A stretch of DNA of 8,236 nucleotides, from contig DIYV01000136.1 in the NCBI GenBank assembly GCA_002429165.1, positions 2,904 through 11,139 on the forward strand, read 5' to 3'. Made by a program: the position numbers and the translations under genes. Shown in pieces: positions 6,282 to 8,236 of this stretch (position 1 is the first letter of the stretch; the number at the start of each line of letters is the position of its first letter). Source of the DNA: Gallionella sp. UBA6045. GTDB lineage: Bacteria > Pseudomonadota > Gammaproteobacteria > Burkholderiales > Gallionellaceae. The notes under the pieces were generated by a model. The model had not been told where the DNA came from. It saw only the letters and a list, made by a program, of their open reading frames with translations, and made no database searches.

Positions 6282-6664
6282 TTGTTCCCTCCTTTGCCGG
6301 GCTTGCCCGCCCCTGCAACTTTCGTATGTGCCGCTTTTGCCCGCAATGCCGACCCATAAGCGGACTGGCACCACTCGCTCATCTCGGCGGGCGAATCAAG
6401 GCTGGCGGCCGGCGCTGACCAATATGACAATTGCACGGTTCTGCCGTGGTTCTGATAAACGAACGGGTGGCTGCCCGCCCGCTCGAGTCGAGCCAGATTG
6501 TCCGCATCGGTCTTCAGGAACAATTCATCTGCAACGATCAACGCGAACATCAGTCCTTCGCGATACAGGCCATAACCCCCGAACATCTTGCGCACCGACA
6601 CCGTTGCCCAGCCCGACATGAGTTCCACCACATAATCGACGAACTCATTGCGGGCAGTGGTCAT
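6278..6664 (-). CDS. TfoX/Sxy N-terminal-domain protein
   Basis: A 128-residue protein consisting of only the TfoX N-terminal domain (PF04993 type). The hallmarks are VSVRKMFGGYGLYREGLMFALI at residues 22-43, DELFLKTDADN at 46-56, FVYQNHGRTVQLSYWSAP at 68-85, and SPAEMSEW at 91-98. A Lys/Gly/Ala-rich tail (108-128) is probably disordered and may bind nucleic acid. Full TfoX/Sxy proteins co-activate competence genes with CRP; single-domain members are common and mostly uncharacterised, so a competence role is not claimed. The ATG at 6664 follows the ahcY stop by 6 nt with no Shine-Dalgarno, so expression may depend on ribosomes finishing ahcY. The stop overlaps the holin-like start. It is tightly embedded in the methyl-cycle operon. 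Confidence 0.85.
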   Translation of the reverse strand: MTTARNEFVDYVVELMSGWATVSVRKMFGGYGLYREGLMFALIVADELFLKTDADNLARLERAGSHPFVYQNHGRTVQLSYWSAPAASLDSPAEMSEWCQSAYGSALRAKAAHTKVAGAGKPGKGGNK

Positions 6665-6670
6665 ATGCTA

Positions 6671-8083
6671 TTAATAGCGGTAGTGGTTGGCCTTGTACGG
6701 ACCTTCCTTGGGCACGCTGATATAAGCGGCCTGCTGGTCGGTCAACGTGCTCAGCTGCGCGTTCAGCGTGGTCAGTTGCAAACGCGCAACCTTCTCGTCG
6801 AGATGCTTGGGCAATGTGTACACACCGACAGGATAGTCCTGGTTGCGGGTAAACAGTTCAATCTGCGCGATGGTCTGGTTGGCGAACGAAGACGACATCA
6901 CGTAGGAAGGATGGCCGGTGCCGCAGCCCAGATTTACCAGGCGACCCTCGGCCAGCAGCAAAATGCGTTTGCCGTCCGGAAAGATCACGTGATCGACCTG
7001 CGGCTTGATGTTATCCCACTGGTATTGCTTGATCGAGGCGACGTCGATTTCATTGTCGAAGTGGCCGATATTGCACACGATGGCCTGGTTCTTCATCTTC
7101 TTCATATGCTCGTGGGTGATGACATGGTAGTTGCCGGTGCAGGTGACGAAGATGTCACCGTGCTCGCAGGCGTAATCCATGGTCACGACACGATAGCCTT
7201 CCATCGCGGCCTGCAGGGCGCAGATCGGATCGATCTCGGTCACCCACACCTGCGCGGACAGCGCGCGCATCGCCTGTGCCGAACCTTTGCCCACATCGCC
7301 GTAACCCGCGACCACGGCGATCTTGCCGGCCACCATCACGTCGGTCGCGCGCTTGATCGCATCCACCAGAGATTCGCGGCAACCGTACAGGTTGTCGAAC
7401 TTGGACTTGGTGACCGAGTCGTTCACGTTGATGGCGGGGAACTTCAGTTCGCCGCGCTCGAACATCTGATACAGGCGATGCACGCCGGTGGTGGTTTCCT
7501 CGGTGACACCCTTGATTGCGGCGAGACGCGTCGAATACCATTTTTTGTCAACTGCCAGCTTGGCCTTGATCGAAGCGAACAGACACGTCTCTTCTTCCGA
7601 GCCCGGATTGCTCAACAGGGATGGGTCATTCTCGGCACGCGCGCCCAGATGCAGCAGCAGGGTAGCATCGCCGCCGTCGTCCAGGATCATGTTGGAGTGG
7701 CCGCCGTCCGCCCATTCGAAGATGCGGTGTGTGTAGTCCCAGTATTCAGTCAGCGTTTCACCCTTGTAGGCGAACACCGGCACGCCGGTTGAGGCCATGG
7801 CGGCGGCGGCATGATCCTGGGTCGAATAGATGTTGCACGATGCCCAGCGCACTTCCGCGCCCAATGCAGTCAGCGTCTCGATCAGCACACCGGTCTGGAT
7901 GGTCATGTGCAGCGAGCCGGTGATGCGCGCACCGCGCAACGGTTGGGTGGCCGAAAATTCCTTGCGGATCGCCATCAGGCCAGGCATCTCGATTTCGGCA
8001 ATGGCGAGTTCCTTGCGTCCCCATGCAGCCAGGGACATATCGGCGATTTTATAATCGGTGAATTTTTTTTCAGTAGCGTTCAT
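6671..8083 (-). CDS. ahcY: Adenosylhomocysteinase (SAH hydrolase) AhcY
   Basis: A 470-residue cytoplasmic NAD-dependent enzyme that reversibly splits S-adenosylhomocysteine into adenosine and homocysteine, relieving product inhibition of methyltransferases. Visible landmarks are [16 protein letters not shown] at residues 57-72, [15 protein letters not shown] at 81-95, the catalytic Asp region ILDDGGD at 133-139, [21 protein letters not shown] at 219-239 with the catalytic Lys/Asp and Cys235, the NAD-binding loop [11 protein letters not shown] at 259-269, [11 protein letters not shown] at 337-347, [14 protein letters not shown] at 384-397, and the terminal KANHYRY that reaches into the neighbouring subunit's NAD site. 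The insert near 150-190 marks the long proteobacterial form. I chose ATG 8083 because GGAG at 8093-8090 sits 6 nt upstream; an in-frame ATG at 8095 overlaps that GGAG. It heads the tfoX-like–holin-like–metF operon and is preceded by an SAH riboswitch. Confidence 0.98.
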   Translation of the reverse strand: MNATEKKFTDYKIADMSLAAWGRKELAIAEIEMPGLMAIRKEFSATQPLRGARITGSLHMTIQTGVLIETLTALGAEVRWASCNIYSTQDHAAAAMASTGVPVFAYKGETLTEYWDYTHRIFEWADGGHSNMILDDGGDATLLLHLGARAENDPSLLSNPGSEEETCLFASIKAKLAVDKKWYSTRLAAIKGVTEETTTGVHRLYQMFERGELKFPAINVNDSVTKSKFDNLYGCRESLVDAIKRATDVMVAGKIAVVAGYGDVGKGSAQAMRALSAQVWVTEIDPICALQAAMEGYRVVTMDYACEHGDIFVTCTGNYHVITHEHMKKMKNQAIVCNIGHFDNEIDVASIKQYQWDNIKPQVDHVIFPDGKRILLLAEGRLVNLGCGTGHPSYVMSSSFANQTIAQIELFTRNQDYPVGVYTLPKHLDEKVARLQLTTLNAQLSTLTDQQAAYISVPKEGPYKANHYRY

Positions 8084-8089
8084 GCGTTG

Positions 8090-8116
8090 CTCCATTCATA
8101 AGTGGTTAATGAATGG
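8090..8116 (-). promoter_or_regulatory. Expression platform: anti-RBS hairpin of the SAH riboswitch
   Basis: CCAUUCAU (8116-8109) pairs perfectly with AUGAAUGG (8099-8092), an 8-bp stem with a 9-nt loop that captures the GG of the ahcY Shine-Dalgarno GGAG (8093-8090) and the upstream AUG at 8095. The first two bases of this stem, C8116 and C8115, are also the last two bases of the P4 pseudoknot strand. Ligand-stabilised P4 and the full hairpin therefore compete, which predicts translation ON with SAH. The loop AACCACU (8107-8101) is also perfectly complementary to AGUGGUU (8140-8134) between P1 and P4. The pairings are read directly; the switching is inferred. Confidence 0.65.
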
Positions 8117-8194
8117 GTGCGGTTGCATCGTTGAACCACTGGCTCCGAGCCTGACGGGGGACTGTATACAGCCCCGCTGCAGCACCCCTCGGAG
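8115..8194 (-). promoter_or_regulatory. SAH riboswitch aptamer upstream of ahcY
   Basis: The leader RNA matches the SAH riboswitch class, which senses S-adenosylhomocysteine and turns on SAH-recycling genes. P1 is a perfect 7-bp helix of CUCCGAG (8194-8188) with CUCGGAG (8149-8143). The conserved core GGGUGCUGCAGCG follows P1 (8187-8175). P2 is a hairpin over 8176-8155 with a UAUA loop and small bulges. CAGGCUCGG (8153-8145) is the conserved return strand. The P4 pseudoknot is a perfect 6-bp pairing of GGGUGC (8187-8182) with GCACCC (8120-8115). SAH-over-SAM selectivity is known for the class and not visible here. The promoter should lie near 8200-8236; I see a TATACC at 8203-8198 but no good -35. 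Confidence 0.93.
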
Positions 8195-8236
8195 GGTGGT
8201 ATAACCGGGAGCATCAAAAATCCAGATTTCATCCCA

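Noticed and set aside
6282..6374. N-terminal extension of the holin-like gene
   Set aside because: The extension overlaps the TfoX-domain gene in another frame, while a near-perfect AAGGAGG points to ATG 6281.
5103..6621. Plus-strand open frames over metF and the holin-like gene
   Set aside because: They are opposite strand to well-supported genes, rich in Arg, Gln and His, and without a domain or ribosome-binding site worth reporting.
6431..7792. Long open frame of 453 codons on the plus strand
   Set aside because: Antisense to ahcY and the TfoX-domain gene. The minus-strand products are unambiguous and the plus reading shows no recognisable domain.

Overview
The window looks like ordinary core chromosome of a betaproteobacterium. 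The basis is a proteobacterial long-form AhcY under an S-adenosylhomocysteine (SAH) riboswitch, an ahcY–holin-like–metF cluster, and a divergent midA | folM–ttcA arrangement. A Gallionellaceae/Nitrosomonadales origin is my guess from overall resemblance and was not tested. Coding density is high and base composition is moderately GC-rich. I saw no tRNA, rRNA, CRISPR array, insertion sequence or prophage.

Layout: positions 1-542 (minus) hold the N-terminal part of a MidA-family methyltransferase that runs off the left edge. Divergent from it, 610-2250 (plus) carries a FolM-type pteridine reductase and, 9 nt on, the tRNA 2-thiocytidine enzyme TtcA. A 242-nt spacer leads to a YfaZ-like outer-membrane protein (2493-3089, plus). 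Everything right of 3099 is on the minus strand.

Read in transcription order from the right edge, the minus-strand genes are: SAH riboswitch and expression platform (about 8194 to 8083), ahcY, a stand-alone TfoX N-terminal-domain gene, a small four-helix membrane protein of the 'phage holin superfamily IV' type, and metF. The junctions are 6 nt, a 4-nt ATGA overlap and 18 nt, so this is very likely one operon. After metF comes a REPIN-like doublet (two GTAG-headed hairpins in inverted orientation, a perfect 25-bp inverted repeat with an 11-nt spacer). Then come trhP (U32 family, tRNA U34 hydroxylation) and a YhcH/YjgK/YiaL-family gene 20 nt behind it.

How the genes work together: AhcY removes SAH and yields homocysteine, and MetF makes the 5-methyl-THF used to remethylate homocysteine to methionine. 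A SAH-sensing ON switch at the head of an ahcY…metF operon is therefore coherent methyl-cycle control. TtcA and TrhP both modify the tRNA anticodon loop but lie in separate transcription units.

I found no clearly undescribed system. The points most worth a second look are the readable expression platform of the riboswitch, the REPIN directly upstream of trhP (it supplies an alternative start codon), and the TfoX-domain gene placed inside the methyl-cycle operon.
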